This document shows, piece after piece, positions 35,101 to 42,418 of a stretch of DNA of 64,000 bases (the stretch's first letter is position 1; the number at the start of each line of letters is the position of its first letter). A model generated the notes under the pieces. It made no database searches. It worked only from the letters and a program-made list of their open reading frames with translations, and was not told where the DNA came from. The stretch is taken from the NCBI GenBank assembly GCA_031213475.1, contig JARUPZ010000008.1, positions 10,474,708 through 10,538,707 of the forward strand. Direction: 5' to 3'. The position numbers and the translations under genes were made by a program. The stretch comes from Nereocystis luetkeana (lineage: Eukaryota > Sar > Phaeophyceae > Laminariales > Laminariaceae).

Positions 35101-35335
35101 CCCCTTGCCACCTCCCGTAACTGTTTTCTGTATGCTTCCCACTGTAGGACCATCCAGGGAGAAACGTCCAGTGCCCTCGTCTCGAGCGTTATCCGCGGAC
35201 GTCACGGCCAGGAGGGTCTTGGCGGCCGTGGCTCGAGGGCGGCAAGAGGTTTTCGTAGAGAGGCGAGCCTTATCCGTGCTGGGTAGGTTGGGGATCGGGA
35301 GGGGCAGTGGGCGTGCCCTTCGAAAAGGGAGCTGA
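20893..35335 (+). CDS. Multi-exon DHRS7-like short-chain dehydrogenase/reductase gene, apparently without catalytic residues
   Basis: Thirteen exons join in phase: 20,893-21,053; 21,907-21,997; 22,917-22,991; 24,709-24,894; 25,343-25,507; 26,497-26,568; 27,093-27,167; 27,783-27,878; 28,000-28,032; 29,749-29,964; 30,942-31,100; 32,254-32,371; 35,148-35,335. All introns are GT-AG. Most are phase 0; the first is phase 2 and the last phase 1, and both sides agree at each. Exons 1-5 encode about 200 residues I do not recognise. Exons 6-13 encode a classical SDR: TGADEGVG (cofactor loop), NCAG, DVNRGGAVGLTKAILPSM and SHALRSYFDSLRTEV, with a C-terminal SADVTARRVLAAVARGRQEV typical of DHRS7 relatives. 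The expected YxxxK reads EVVSS, and the serine-bearing strand reads VVVVIAGEGG followed by 13 Glu. If the splice model is right this is a pseudoenzyme. The start codon is not located. Introns carry many MITEs, SINEs and microsatellites. Confidence 0.72.
21258..21375. repeat. (GTT)n/(GTG)n microsatellite in intron 1
   Basis: Long GT-rich triplet run with few interruptions. It keeps several frames open by composition alone. Confidence 0.9.
21907..21997 (+). CDS. SDR gene, exon 2
   Basis: Acceptor GTCGTGGCTCAG, donor ATACAG before GTAGGT. Encodes AAAVEARRAEKLRNIKHPLD and ten more residues. Charged, helical-looking, family unknown. Confidence 0.6.
22628..22692. repeat. (CTGT)n microsatellite in intron 2
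   Basis: About 16 perfect CTGT units, followed by degenerate units to 22,815. Confidence 0.95.
22917..22991 (+). CDS. SDR gene, exon 3
   Basis: A C-rich tract ends in the acceptor CCCCCCAG, and the donor is GTGAGT. Exactly 25 codons in phase 0, including GMGAGYEDVRVGFYR at the end. Joins smoothly to the preceding MPAIQ. Confidence 0.65.
23268..23356. repeat. (GA)n microsatellite in intron 3
   Basis: About 40 GA units with one or two interruptions. Confidence 0.95.
23878..24115. repeat. Diverged tandem duplication, about 130 bp
   Basis: The segments starting GTGATTCCCGG(G/T)GACATT at 23,881 and 24,010 both end in AAAAGGTAC...TACCCCTA. Intronic. Confidence 0.55.
24441..24550. mobile_element. 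MITE family A, copy 2
   Basis: TA-flanked, ends TTACGGAGGGCC and GGTCCCCCGTAA, AT-rich core. Lies in intron 3 of the SDR gene, followed by a short (GCA)n run. Confidence 0.85.
24709..24894 (+). CDS. SDR gene, exon 4
   Basis: Acceptor TGTATGTACAG, donor TTGGAG before GTGAGG. 62 codons in phase 0, starting DTNLKPMNWKDAVVSMKPGS and becoming strongly acidic and polar. The other two frames are closed early in this segment, supporting the choice of frame. Confidence 0.65.
25028..25190. repeat. (AGT)n microsatellite in intron 4
   Basis: About 50 AGT units with occasional AAT, GGT and ATC. It opens long Ser, Val or Leu/Tyr frames on both strands that are not genes. Confidence 0.95.
25343..25507 (+). 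CDS. SDR gene, exon 5
   Basis: Acceptor GCTGACCAG in an AAGAAGAAG context (alternative AGs nearby are also phase 0), donor GGAGAAG before GTAATG. 55 codons ending RWGQLVKGSALEK. It links to the SDR domain in phase, but this part of the protein has no family I recognise. Confidence 0.55.
25966..26292 (+). mobile_element. tRNA-derived SINE, family S1, copy b
   Basis: The head carries GGTGGCTCGATACG and CGTGAGTTCCTTTCTCAC (T-arm-like). The body matches 28,471-28,700 and 3,351-3,520 in inverse orientation, including GTGACCACGGCTTGTCCGGA, and ends GAGCTGGAAAGTAAAAGTAA. Inserted in intron 5 of the SDR gene; an internal poly-G run is at 26,189-26,199. Confidence 0.6.
26497..26568 (+). CDS. SDR gene, exon 6
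   Basis: Acceptor CCTTGCAG, donor GACAAG before GTATTT. 24 codons, very basic (FPRRLPRRLRRCYHDK), leading straight into the first Rossmann strand in the next exon. Confidence 0.75.
27093..27167 (+). CDS. SDR gene, exon 7: Rossmann cofactor motif
   Basis: 25 codons starting VVWVTGADEGVGERLAINL. TGxxxGxG is the dinucleotide-binding loop of classical SDRs. Acceptor GTATGGCAAG after a long pyrimidine tract, donor GCGAAG before GTAGGC. Confidence 0.85.
27208..27330. repeat. Poly-C tract and (TGC/TGT)n repeat in intron 7
   Basis: 17 C residues at 27,210-27,226 and a CTGTTG/CTGCTG run at 27,280-27,330. Confidence 0.9.
27783..27878 (+). CDS. SDR gene, exon 8
   Basis: Acceptor TTGCCGTGCAG. 32 codons beginning VILSGTNLQELERVQ, which continues exon 7's NGAK into the second beta strand as in DHRS7 relatives. 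Donor ATCACG before GTGAGC. Confidence 0.85.
28000..28032 (+). CDS. SDR gene, exon 9 (micro-exon)
   Basis: Acceptor TTTTGACACAG, donor ACCATG before GTAGCT. 11 codons GKPLLAELSTM in phase 0. The acceptor is good but the donor is one of several possible, so the 3' edge is uncertain. Confidence 0.55.
28425..28765 (-). mobile_element. tRNA-derived SINE, family S1, copy c
   Basis: Minus-strand head GGTGGCTTGGTAGGTGGTCC, then a degenerate T arm (CGTGGGTTCAACAAGTCTCA). The body matches the other two copies and ends GCTGGAAAGTAAAAGTGA, followed by an A-rich tail seen as a T-rich stretch at 28,425-28,456. Lies in intron 9 of the SDR gene. Confidence 0.6.
29091..29160. repeat. MITE family B copy
   Basis: GCTGCAGTCCCCTTTTGGGG and CCCAGAACGGGACTGCAGC form an inverted pair around a core with GAGTGATTTGT. 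About 70 bp. Confidence 0.7.
29223..29332. mobile_element. MITE family A, copy 3
   Basis: TA-flanked, ends TTACGGGGGGCCATAGTTAA and its complement. First of a cluster of three in intron 9 of the SDR gene. Confidence 0.85.
29351..29577. mobile_element. MITE family A, copy 4, split by copy 5
   Basis: Outer copy: left part 29,351-29,430, right part 29,539-29,577 (CAATATTTGGTCC...CCCGTAATA). An inner complete copy occupies 29,430-29,538, flanked by TA on both sides. Removing the inner copy and one TA gives TTTTTACTAACAATATTTGG, as in uninterrupted copies, which directly demonstrates the TA target duplication. Confidence 0.85.
29640..29712 (+). repeat. Family C repeat, 3' end
   Basis: GCATATGGTCGTACGAGTAC, then GGCCATGCATAATATCGAGT, then ACACC and C-rich sequence. 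Lies just upstream of exon 10; poly-C at 29,600-29,614 borders its other side. Confidence 0.65.
29749..29964 (+). CDS. SDR gene, exon 10
   Basis: Acceptor TTGCCTTGCAG, donor GTCGAG before GTACGT. 72 codons containing VLPLDVRD and IDMVFNCAGVS, the strand 3 and strand 4 (NNAG-equivalent) motifs of classical SDRs. Confidence 0.88.
30216..30312 (+). repeat. Tandem family C termini with poly-C
   Basis: GAGTACACCCCCACCCATAT, CGAGTAGTACGCCCCCCCC and CATATCGAGTACGC followed by a long C run. Repeated ends without bodies, in intron 10. Confidence 0.6.
30745..30905. repeat. (CCTGC)n pentanucleotide repeat in intron 10
   Basis: About 30 degenerate units of CCTGC/CCTGT, ending 40 bp before exon 11. Confidence 0.9.
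30942..31100 (+). CDS. SDR gene, exon 11 with poly-Glu expansion
   Basis: 53 codons: ALDVNRGGAVGLTKAILPSM, then GHVVVVIAGEGG, then Ala and 13 Glu encoded by a GGA-triplet run, then GE before GTAGAC. The Asn of helix 4 (VNRGG) is kept. The serine usually found just after VVxxS is not present. Confidence 0.75.
31340..31510. repeat. Tandem duplication carrying a double TACCAGGTA insertion
   Basis: Two units both begin ACAGACAGACGG(C/T)CCAA and end CTTGGTGCTTGTGCCAGAAA. Between the shared blocks the second unit has 14 extra bases, CCAGGTACCAGGTA, after a TA at 31,440. Without them both spacers are 29 bp. Confidence 0.65.
32107..32162. repeat. (TTG)n microsatellite in intron 11
   Basis: About 15 TTG units. 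Confidence 0.9.
32254..32371 (+). CDS. SDR gene, exon 12
   Basis: Acceptor TTATTCTTCTCAG, donor ACTCAG before GTGACA. Encodes SHALRSYFDSLRTEVASDNI, the helix after the active site and the next strand. In relatives this is preceded by YxASK; here it is EVVSS. Ends in phase 1, matching the acceptor at 35,147. Confidence 0.82.
32385..32810. repeat. Minisatellite GGCACTATATGT in intron 12
   Basis: Degenerate units of 12 bp (and 15-16 bp variants) built on TGGCACTATATGTGGCACTA. More than 25 units. Begins immediately after the exon 12 donor. Confidence 0.9.
32950..33058. mobile_element. MITE family A, copy 6
   Basis: Ends TTACGGGGGACGATAGCAAA and TCTATTGTCCCCCGCAA; somewhat diverged core with ATATTGTCAGTACAAATAGG. 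In intron 12. Confidence 0.8.
33217..33432 (-). repeat. Two family C repeats in tandem with poly-G
   Basis: A poly-G run at 33,221-33,231, then two successive bodies with CATAGACCCTCGCATG and CATAGACCCTCGCATC, with GTACTCGAT...CATGCATGGCCGTAG between them and another poly-G run at 33,413-33,424. Confidence 0.7.
34090..34322. mobile_element. MITE family A, copy 7, with SINE S2 and TACCTGGTA insertions
   Basis: Left end GGTTACGGGGGACCACAGTA, right end TTTACTGTGGTCCCCCGTAA. The copy contains a 7-bp CCTGGTA insertion at 34,149-34,155 and a 5'-truncated S2 SINE at 34,173-34,293. Confidence 0.75.
34173..34293 (-). mobile_element. SINE family S2, 5'-truncated copy with poly(A) tail
   Basis: Reverse complement of 10,421-10,545: a run of 16 T at 34,173-34,188 (A tail), then CATCCCATTCATTATCTTCG and CACATAGCAGGCTCTTCTCC up to CCGCTACGG. 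5' truncation plus A tail is the signature of target-primed reverse transcription. Confidence 0.75.
34653..34838 (+). repeat. Family C repeat, internally deleted, between poly-C tracts
   Basis: Poly-C, CAATTAATTGACGCTGTCAT, CGATTCTTAACTCGATGCCA, then directly GGTCTATGGTCACACGACTA and GATATCGAGTACATC, then poly-C. The middle third present in the next copy is missing. Confidence 0.75.
34839..35104 (+). repeat. Family C repeat, most complete copy, poly-C on both sides
   Basis: Reads CAATTCATTGACGCTGTCAT, CTCACGGCCCTTCGCG, CTGCCTGGTCGGTGAAAACC, ATGCGAGGGTCTATGGTCAC, GGCCATGCATGATATCGAGT, ACACC and a C run at 35,086-35,104. No TIR, no coding frame and no A/B boxes noticed. Lies 44 bp before the terminal exon of the SDR gene. 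Confidence 0.75.
35148..35335 (+). CDS. SDR gene, terminal exon 13
   Basis: Acceptor TTCCCACTGTAG, two bases completing a Gly codon. Encodes SADVTARRVLAAVARGRQEV and FVERR, the C-terminal helix of DHRS7-like SDRs, and runs to a TGA at 35,333. A GTAGGT at 35,283 could instead be a donor to an acceptor at 35,382, but that would read into a family C repeat. Confidence 0.75.
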
Positions 35336-35394
35336 TTACGTTGTTATTGCGCCGCTCGGCGCCGCTCTTGTTTTTTTTCAGGAGGTGTGAGCAA

Positions 35395-35475
35395 TTTTAA
35401 GCATGGCTGCGGTCTTATGGCCACCATAGATCTTCGCGTGCCTACCAGGCCGGTTCGGACCACGTCGAATTTTAC
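35395..35475 (-). repeat. Family C repeat, degenerate fragment
   Basis: GCATGGCTGCGGTCTTATGG, CCACCATAGATCTTCGCGTG and CCTACCAGGCCGGTTCGG resemble the inverted family C body. Confidence 0.5.
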
Positions 35476-35599
35476 ACCGACAAAGGAGATATTGCGTGCA
35501 CCAAGCGCCAAGCGCCAAGCGCCGTGAGGTGTTGGGCGAGTCAAATCACGGGCGAGCTGCATTCTTCCAAGGACCCCTTGCGAGGCAGGTTTTCTTGCA

Positions 35600-35684
35600 T
35601 ATGGATGCATCATGCATGAGGTTTTTTTAAATTTCACGTATTGAGGCATCATGCATGAGGTTTTTTTAAATTTCACGTATTGAG
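35600..35684. repeat. 39-bp tandem duplication
   Basis: GCATCATGCATGAGGTTTTT followed by TTAAATTTCACGTATTGAG occurs twice in succession. Confidence 0.85.
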
Positions 35685-35689
35685 GGCCC

Positions 35690-36569
35690 CGTTAGCATTG
35701 GAGAGTTTGTTTTTTCCAGAATTTCTAAATTTGCGTTTTCTGTTGGAAAAATTGTGTCAAGGTACGGAGGCGTTCTGCGCGCTTCGTGAAATCTTCAGGG
35801 GGAAACATGTCGGGAGAGTAAACTTCCAATGTTATTTAAAAAAAAAATCGAGGAAATTCTGGAAGATAACATATGTGCGCGTTAGAAAGTCTGGTCAGGA
35901 AATTCAGGAACAGGCTCTCCGATAAAGCCGACCCATTTACCAGGGTGTTCATGTTCACACATCGATGTAGACGTGTATGCTGGCACATGCGCAGTATCTC
36001 TCCCTCCAACCATATCTCACATTTTTTGGAAAAAACCGCCGGCATGTATTAGCCATGAAGGTATTGGAAGCGGCGCAAGTTTGTACGATCTACTGTACCT
36101 CTCGTACTGCACCTCAAATCAGCGAATAAAAATCAACTTGTCGCCCTTACCCATCCATGGCAGACGCTGTTCTAAAGTTCACCATCAAACATACTGACTT
36201 TGCGTAGGGAGGGAAGGAGGAGAGGGGATGTGTTGCATGCCCCCCTATGCTGCTACAGCCCTCCCCTACTCCCGTCTCCGCCCGTGTATTGCCCAACTAG
36301 AACACCCTCCCCGCCTTCCTCCCTTCCCACTCATCACACTTCTTCCTTTGCGTTCAGATGGTGTTGCCTAGGGAAGCAACCGAACCCTCCTCCGCCTTGC
36401 TTTGAATCCCCAAGCCTTCCCGCTTTCGATCACATCTCTTCCCCTCTTAATGCGTCGCGTTCTTCGCCTCTAAAGTTGCCTTTCTACACCGTACAGGCGT
36501 TCTCCGTCCGACGGTAAACGTACACCCTTCAAATTCCCCCCAGCTCCGGACTGTCACCACTCGGGGAAT
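35690..36569. other. No recognisable gene
   Basis: 3' flank of the SDR gene. AT-rich stretch 35,700-35,900, then pyrimidine-rich sequence from 36,240. Nothing supported. Confidence 0.4.
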
Positions 36570-36687
36570 CTATTACGGGGGACCATAGTAAATATAACCA
36601 AATATTGTTCGTGAAAATAGGAAAATATATAGTTTTTTTTGTGTACCGTAGGCCCTATTTACTACCAGGTATGGCCTCCCGTATTAC
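36570..36687. mobile_element. MITE family A, copy 8, with TACCAGGTA insertion
   Basis: TA-flanked, left end TTACGGGGGACCATAGTAAA, right end TATGGCCTCCCGTATTAC. Seven extra bases (CCAGGTA, 36,665-36,671) follow a TA in the right arm where other copies read TTTACTATGG. Confidence 0.8.
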
Positions 36688-36689
36688 TA

Positions 36690-37595
36690 CAGTACTACGA
36701 ACCAGCAGGCAACACGTAGCTTCCCTACACATTGCGCTTCAGAATCTCCTCATCTCATTCAACAGGTCCATCCGTGTTACGCCACCGAGTCAACGCCCCG
36801 TTGCCCCCCACGCATTCCCGCTTCGTTCGTCTCACAGCAAACCGGGCTGGGGTACGCAGGCAATATCGCACGTTGTTCATCGTGGAACTATCTCGAAGCG
36901 AATCCCGTTACCCGTTACCCGATGATGCCTCATGACCTCCATAAAATAGGCCTACCCGTTAGCCTCAAGCTTCGCGTGGCCCCTGCCCCCTCGTTCGTCC
37001 AGACGCCTCGCCTTCTCTCCCTACCTGTTGAGTTGCGTCATTGGTGGTGCGAACGTGGTCGGGGGTTTGGCTCTTTGAAGGCGAAACAAACGTCCTTCCC
37101 CATAGAGCTCTTATAGTAGGTAGTCCTGTTGCGTGGAACAGGAAATTTGTCCCCCCCCCGAGCAGCTGCAGAGTCCTTCTGCTTCTGTTCCTTGCAGAGC
37201 GTATGCCCCCGTCACATCGTCCTGACTAAACTCGCCCCTCATTTTCATATTTTCTCTATGCACGGGCCTCGATATACTACGCAAGACGGGGAATATCCTC
37301 TTCCCCCGCCCCCCCCCCCATCGCTTTCGCTAGCGACATGTTCCCGCCAAAGAAGAGAGGGGTTCCCGCCAACGAGGAGAGGGGTTGAACACTTTTGAGA
37401 TCGTACATACGCGATATATTCTACTACACCCCCGTCAACACTTCCCGCGTTCTCGGATTCAGATTAAGTACTATTTGCAATCTGAGCGCTGGCCTACTCC
37501 GGGAATATATAACCCCCCCCCCCCCCCCTTTCTGCTACCACGTACATATTCTGCAATTCCACTATATCTGTATCCTATGCGGACACACCCCCTCT
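36690..37595. other. No recognisable gene
   Basis: C-rich, several short frames. Poly-C at 37,311-37,319 and 37,512-37,527. Nothing supported. Confidence 0.4.
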
Positions 37596-37597
37596 CT

Positions 37598-37705
37598 CAC
37601 CCCCCAAGCAATGCCTGCTTGGGTCTTCGAAAACCCGACGTGCTCCGTCCCGGCATGCAGGGGAAACGAGGGTCTGTGGTCATACGATTACGGCTATGCA
37701 TGAGA
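37598..37705 (+). repeat. Family C repeat fragment, joined to LINE fragment
   Basis: CAATGCCTGCTTGGGTCTTC, AAAACCCGACGTGCTCCGTC, GGGTCTGTGGTCATACGATT and GGCTATGCATGAGATG, after which LINE-like coding sequence begins. Confidence 0.65.
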
Positions 37706-37724
37706 TGTACAGCAATATCCCGCT

Positions 37725-38325
37725 ACATGGCGGAAGCAGAAGAAAATATTAAAAAAAGGGACCGGCTAGCGCAAAGAAACAAGGTGGAATCGAAAAAAAA
37801 GCACTTATATATGATTGAGGGAAGAGATATAAATGAAACGTATTTGCACGTACCAATGGACTTCGCGAAAACCCTGAAACTGCGCTTTCGTGTAGGTGAC
37901 CTGGACCTGCCAGGAAGAAGAAAGAGGTACACCAGTAGCCGGGAGGAGGAAGTAGATGCACAGATGTGCCCGTGTGGCAAAAAAATACCTGGTAGAGAGT
38001 AGAACTCACATAGTAGGAGCATGTGAAATATACGAGGAGGAACGGGATGTGTCGGCAGGGGAGACGAGGGGAATAGGCGAATGTGACATGGAGGAGTTGG
38101 ATACACTAGATAGCAACGAAACAACAATCGCTATCCTGTGAGATGGATGGTGGCGGCCAAACAAGAAGGATATAAGACTAGGGAAAAGTTTCTACGTAAT
38201 ATTTGGAAACGACGTAACGAGCGCCCAACTGTTGAAAGTGTCTCTATTAGGAGTAGGAACGGTGCTCCGTCTCGAAAGGGATCCGTGGTCAATGGTCAAA
38301 TTACTAAGGCCAGCAACAGATGAGT
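37725..38325 (+). pseudogene. LINE (non-LTR retrotransposon) ORF2 C-terminal fragment, frameshifted
   Basis: Encodes the region after the reverse transcriptase of a LINE: a charged segment (KKRDRLAQRNKVESKKKH), a cysteine pair (MCPCGKK), then in another frame RTHIVGACEIYEEERDV and the acidic segment ECDMEELDTLDS. A last stretch with RNGAPSRKGSVVNGQ follows. The Cys/His arrangement (CPCG...HIVGxC) is the C-terminal zinc-knuckle type of LINE ORF2 proteins. The frame change at 37,986-37,994 coincides exactly with a 7-bp CCTGGTA insertion after a TA. 5'-truncated; a poly-C tract (38,329-38,341) lies just beyond its end. Same family as the LINE at 44,786-46,970 is plausible but not shown. Confidence 0.7.
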
Positions 38326-38344
38326 AGCCCCCCCCCCCCCCGCT

Positions 38345-39719
38345 CATCTTCCTCTCTATTCTTCCTCACTCCTTTCCGCTCGCGAAATGTCAGTTTTCTC
38401 TCTTGCACACGTTCTCGCCCTTGCCTTGTATTTCGTTCGTGCATTGCAAGTTTTGCACACTCCAGATAAACCATCGATTCTCACAGTTGATCTACATCTT
38501 TCAAGGCAGATAGATCATCTGCTCCCGGTCGTGTATGATCTACAGAAGCCCGTGCTGCCGGGTGGGACCCGTATCGTCTGCACGGTCTAGGGTGTGTTTC
38601 CTGGCTGGGATGATCTGTACTGAACAGACCATGCACACCCTCTCACTAAGGCTGGTGATGAAGTAGATGATATATCTGTAGATATATAGATCATGGCTTG
38701 TCCGAGGTGTGCAAGTTAACTTCACGAAGTCCTGACCACTATCCCAGTCTGTGTCTCTGTTCGTTTGATTAAAACGAAAATTCAAACGAACAACGTCACT
38801 TTGGCTTGCTGTGGTCTCTCGACCCCGCCCCACCCGTTAATGCCAGTCAGATCCCACTTTGCAGCGCAAAATATACGGAATTCAGTAGTGTATATGCCAT
38901 TATTAACTCTAGCACGCCCTCCACCACCAACCACAGCCTCCGCCATTCCCCCTCCATCATACCCACGTTTATTGTGTCCATGATGTTGCCGTTCAGCCAG
39001 AGATGATGCTTTTCTCTGTCTATGCTCCCCACACTGTCCACAAACACCTACGCCCCGAAGGATTACTCCACAAATCCTTGGTTTCCAGCCTCCGAAAACC
39101 GTAAGTAGCACGGCACCGTCCACTCAAACTGCAGTAGTTCCGTAGACGGGCGTGCTGCTCGCCCGCCGATTCCGGTGGCCCATGCTCTATCAACTTGAGA
39201 CCATTGGACTCGAGGTGGAAGGGTACCTCCCTAACTACTCGAATTGACCTTCGTTTGTTGAAAGTCATCAACACCACAGCCCCTCCCCCCCCCTGCACAA
39301 CCTGGGCGCACGTAAAAGCATCATTGTGGAGGCATCGAACAGTGTAGCCAACTCCGCAACAAGGTGTCGGCAAACTCTCAATTCGGGACCAACGTCTAAT
39401 GGTGTGGTATGTTGTTCACCGCCGCCACAAGGATTATTTTTATGCCGACGTTATGCAGGGGGGAGTGGTCCCGGTCACAGGTGATCCGCTTCGCAGCACT
39501 TTTGCCTTCACGTTTGAAGGTATATGTTCGCGAAACCGTCTAACTATCACCCCTGTCAGACTGTATGCGCTTATCGAGATTCAGAGCCCCAGAGGGTCAG
39601 GCTCGCCATTATGCGGGTAGTCGGAACGTTTCGAACTCGCTGGTTGCCCTTCCCGCTGCACAGCCGATGTGCATCGTCGTCTTTTAGCAAACGTTCTTGC
39701 TCTCTCCCCTACCCCCCCC
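38345..39719. other. No confident gene; possible decayed coding remnant on minus
   Basis: On the minus strand, frames at 39,373-39,100 (FNKRRSIRVVREVPFHLESN) and 38,890-38,790 (YTTEFRIFCAAKWDLTG) read like protein but are broken and belong to no family I recognise. They could be an old transposon. No splice model found. Confidence 0.3.
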
Positions 39720-39742
39720 CCCCCTCTCTCTCTCTCTCTCTG

Positions 39743-39794
<52 letters not shown>
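39720..39794. repeat. (CT)n microsatellite
   Basis: Poly-C (39,713-39,724) followed by about 35 CT units with two CTGT interruptions. Confidence 0.95.
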
Positions 39795-39795
<1 letters not shown>

Positions 39796-40780
39796 CTACC
39801 GCTGCAGCTCACGTATCGGAGAGCTTTTGTTCCAAATTTTCGACATTTTCTGCGCGCAATTTTTCAATCTTCCATATTTTCCTATTTTCCCCCCCCAAAT
39901 GTTGGAATGCTAACGAACTTGATATTTTCGGTTCTGGAGAATTTCACGAATAGTGACGGAACGCCTCCGTATATTGATACATATCTCCAATTATTTCCAA
40001 ACTTTGGAAATTATGGAAAACACGCGCTCCGATAAGAATGAACCTAAGAATGACCCTAAGGAGCGTGAAATACACCACCGTGACATCGTGTGAACCCTAC
40101 TGAAAGGAGGGTGTTTAGTACAGGCGAAACGTCCCCCAGCACACCATCGCCTAGCGTCGTGTCACTACAAATGACGCCCTAACATAGCCTAAACATGGTG
40201 GCCAACTGGACTATCACCACTGTACATAGTTCGGACCCCTCCGTCGTGCTGCCGCCCTGTTTGGACAACGTGACGCCCGACGTGCGTTCTAACTTAGTAG
40301 CTTTACAGTCGGAGCCGGTGTATACGTAGCACGATATCAGGATGGTCTAAATGTCAACGGCATCTCTCTGACAATATGCCATCATGATACTCCCAACAAA
40401 ACTCCGGCGTTACCGTTGCGTGGTGAGGTTGCCGTACATGACGATCTGTCACAACGTAAGATTATGTTACACTACAGTACAATACGTGGCGCATGTAGAA
40501 AAAACGGGGAGGTTGGGGCGGCGGAAAAAAGGCACAATTTTCTGGTTTTTGACTCACCAGCCCAGGAACTGCCTCACGTCTGCTCACGCACACAGTAAAT
40601 AAGCTGGTGCTTGCTTGCGCCCGCCGTGGGGTTTCTGGTTTGCATGTACGGGTCCCTCCGACGGTGATCGGAGGCCCTCCGATCACCGGATCAGCTATAG
40701 TCTATCCCGGTCCCCGATACAGGCAAACTTCATTGTCTATAACAATAAACTGTCACTAGAGTTGCACCCCGTCTGATTGA
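39795..40780. other. No recognisable gene
   Basis: AT-rich to 40,030, then unique-looking sequence with short frames only. Nothing supported. Confidence 0.4.
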
Positions 40781-41295
40781 GAACCGGGTACCCGGTGGCG
40801 GGTACCCGGACCCGTCGGAACCGGAACCGTCCCGGTCCAACTCACGAAACCGCGGGTATTTGTACCCCGGGTACCCGGGTACCCGGGTACCCGTCAATGG
40901 GGCTGTACGGAGTCCCCACCCTGGGGTATACGTTGATTTACACTCCAGCGACTGTGCCTCTAGGCTCTCGCCTCTCGCCCCTGCAGACTACATACCGAGA
41001 ATAGATAATACCCCTATTAATAACTGTCTTGCCTACCACGCCGCCGCTCCAAAGCTACAAGTTTAGCAAATATTGTATGGTATGGTAACCCGGGTATCCG
41101 GGTACCCGTGTCCGCCTTACCACGCGGCCGCTTAAACGCAAAAAGGGAAGCATATAGTGCACGATAACCCGGGTACTCGGGTACACGGGTACCCAGATCG
41201 CCGTGTCCACCTCATCCGCCGCCGCTCAAACGCTAAAAGGGGAGCAAAGAGTGTATGGTAACCCGGGTCCCCGGGTACCCGGGTACCGGTTCCGC
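40781..41295. repeat. Palindromic GGGTACCC satellite
   Basis: Clusters of the self-complementary octamer GGGTACCC (perfect tandem at 40,866-40,892) recur at 40,785, 40,870, 41,085, 41,165 and 41,262. From 41,030 on they are separated by 80-100 bp units sharing CGCCGCT(C/T)AAACGC(A/T)AAA and AGTGYAYGRTAACCCGGG, so there is a higher-order repeat. Confidence 0.85.
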
Positions 41296-41299
41296 CTCA

Positions 41300-42418
41300 A
41301 CCGCCCCCCACCCGGTCAGGTACCCGAATCCAAGTTTTGAGGCCAGGGTGCAACTCTACTCGTTAGTGCGTCAGCGGAGGCCGTTTCTTCGTCGTCTGCG
41401 TACAGAACTGCCGTTAATTGTACCTGACCTAACTGCGGGATTATGCTTCTGTGCTAAGCCCTTTGGGTCTCGTGGGTCCACAGCATGTGGCACCAGGGTT
41501 ACACCTAAACTGGAGTCGCCGAGTACCTTGCTCCCCGGTAGGGAAGGATGATGTAGTGTCGTCCCCGAAAGACACGCCCCAAACAAATTAGGAAACCCCG
41601 CCAGTAGGTTATCCCCCCATAACTTGTAGAAACTTAATAACCAGCATACTCGGACGTGCCAGCTAACACAGCAGTAGAACACATTGTTGAAATGTTAGAT
41701 CGGGGATGTACGTTTCTGCTGGCTTATGCTATACTGCGCCATTTGCGAGCCAAGGTACTAACGTAAAATGTCAGTGTGTAGCCCGCCATACACGATATTT
41801 TCTTAACGGATGCCACGACCCAATGCACACCTTCTTCCGCTAACACCCTACCCTTTGTTTCTCGCGGTGAGCTAGATAGTGTAACATAGCAAGACTACAC
41901 TGTTGCCCACACGGAATCAAGCTGGCACGATAATATTGTGTCACACACTCGTCCGCCGACATCCGTAAGTACTCTTAGTACCTGTATAATAACAATATGT
42001 ATACACAGTATGTTACCACTACTATATATAGATTCTGATATCGTAGTAGCGCAGTGTGAAATCCCCCATGCCGAACCGGAAGACTGATGCGGACCTTATC
42101 CGAGGGAGCGAACAGTTCCCAGTTAGCGACCTCTCCGTTCGAAACATACCCAGCAAACACACAGAAACGGCACGCTTAATGCCTATAGTATGCCCAGCGC
42201 ATTGCCGGTTCATATCCGCCCAATGGCAAAACCTCATTCGATCCAGATATCTCGCTGGCTTACCTCCGCTTCTGCGTTGAGCCCTTGCGATTGAGCTTTG
42301 CTCTAATTGCTCGTCTCCTCGGAGCGAGCAACTTAAAACGAAGCAGGAAGCTGTCGTTTTATTTACGACCTACCCCCTCCCCCCAAGATAAGGGGCAAAT
42401 GACTAAGGAAAACAACAA
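41300..42418. other. No recognisable gene
   Basis: Short overlapping frames only; nothing supported. Confidence 0.4.
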
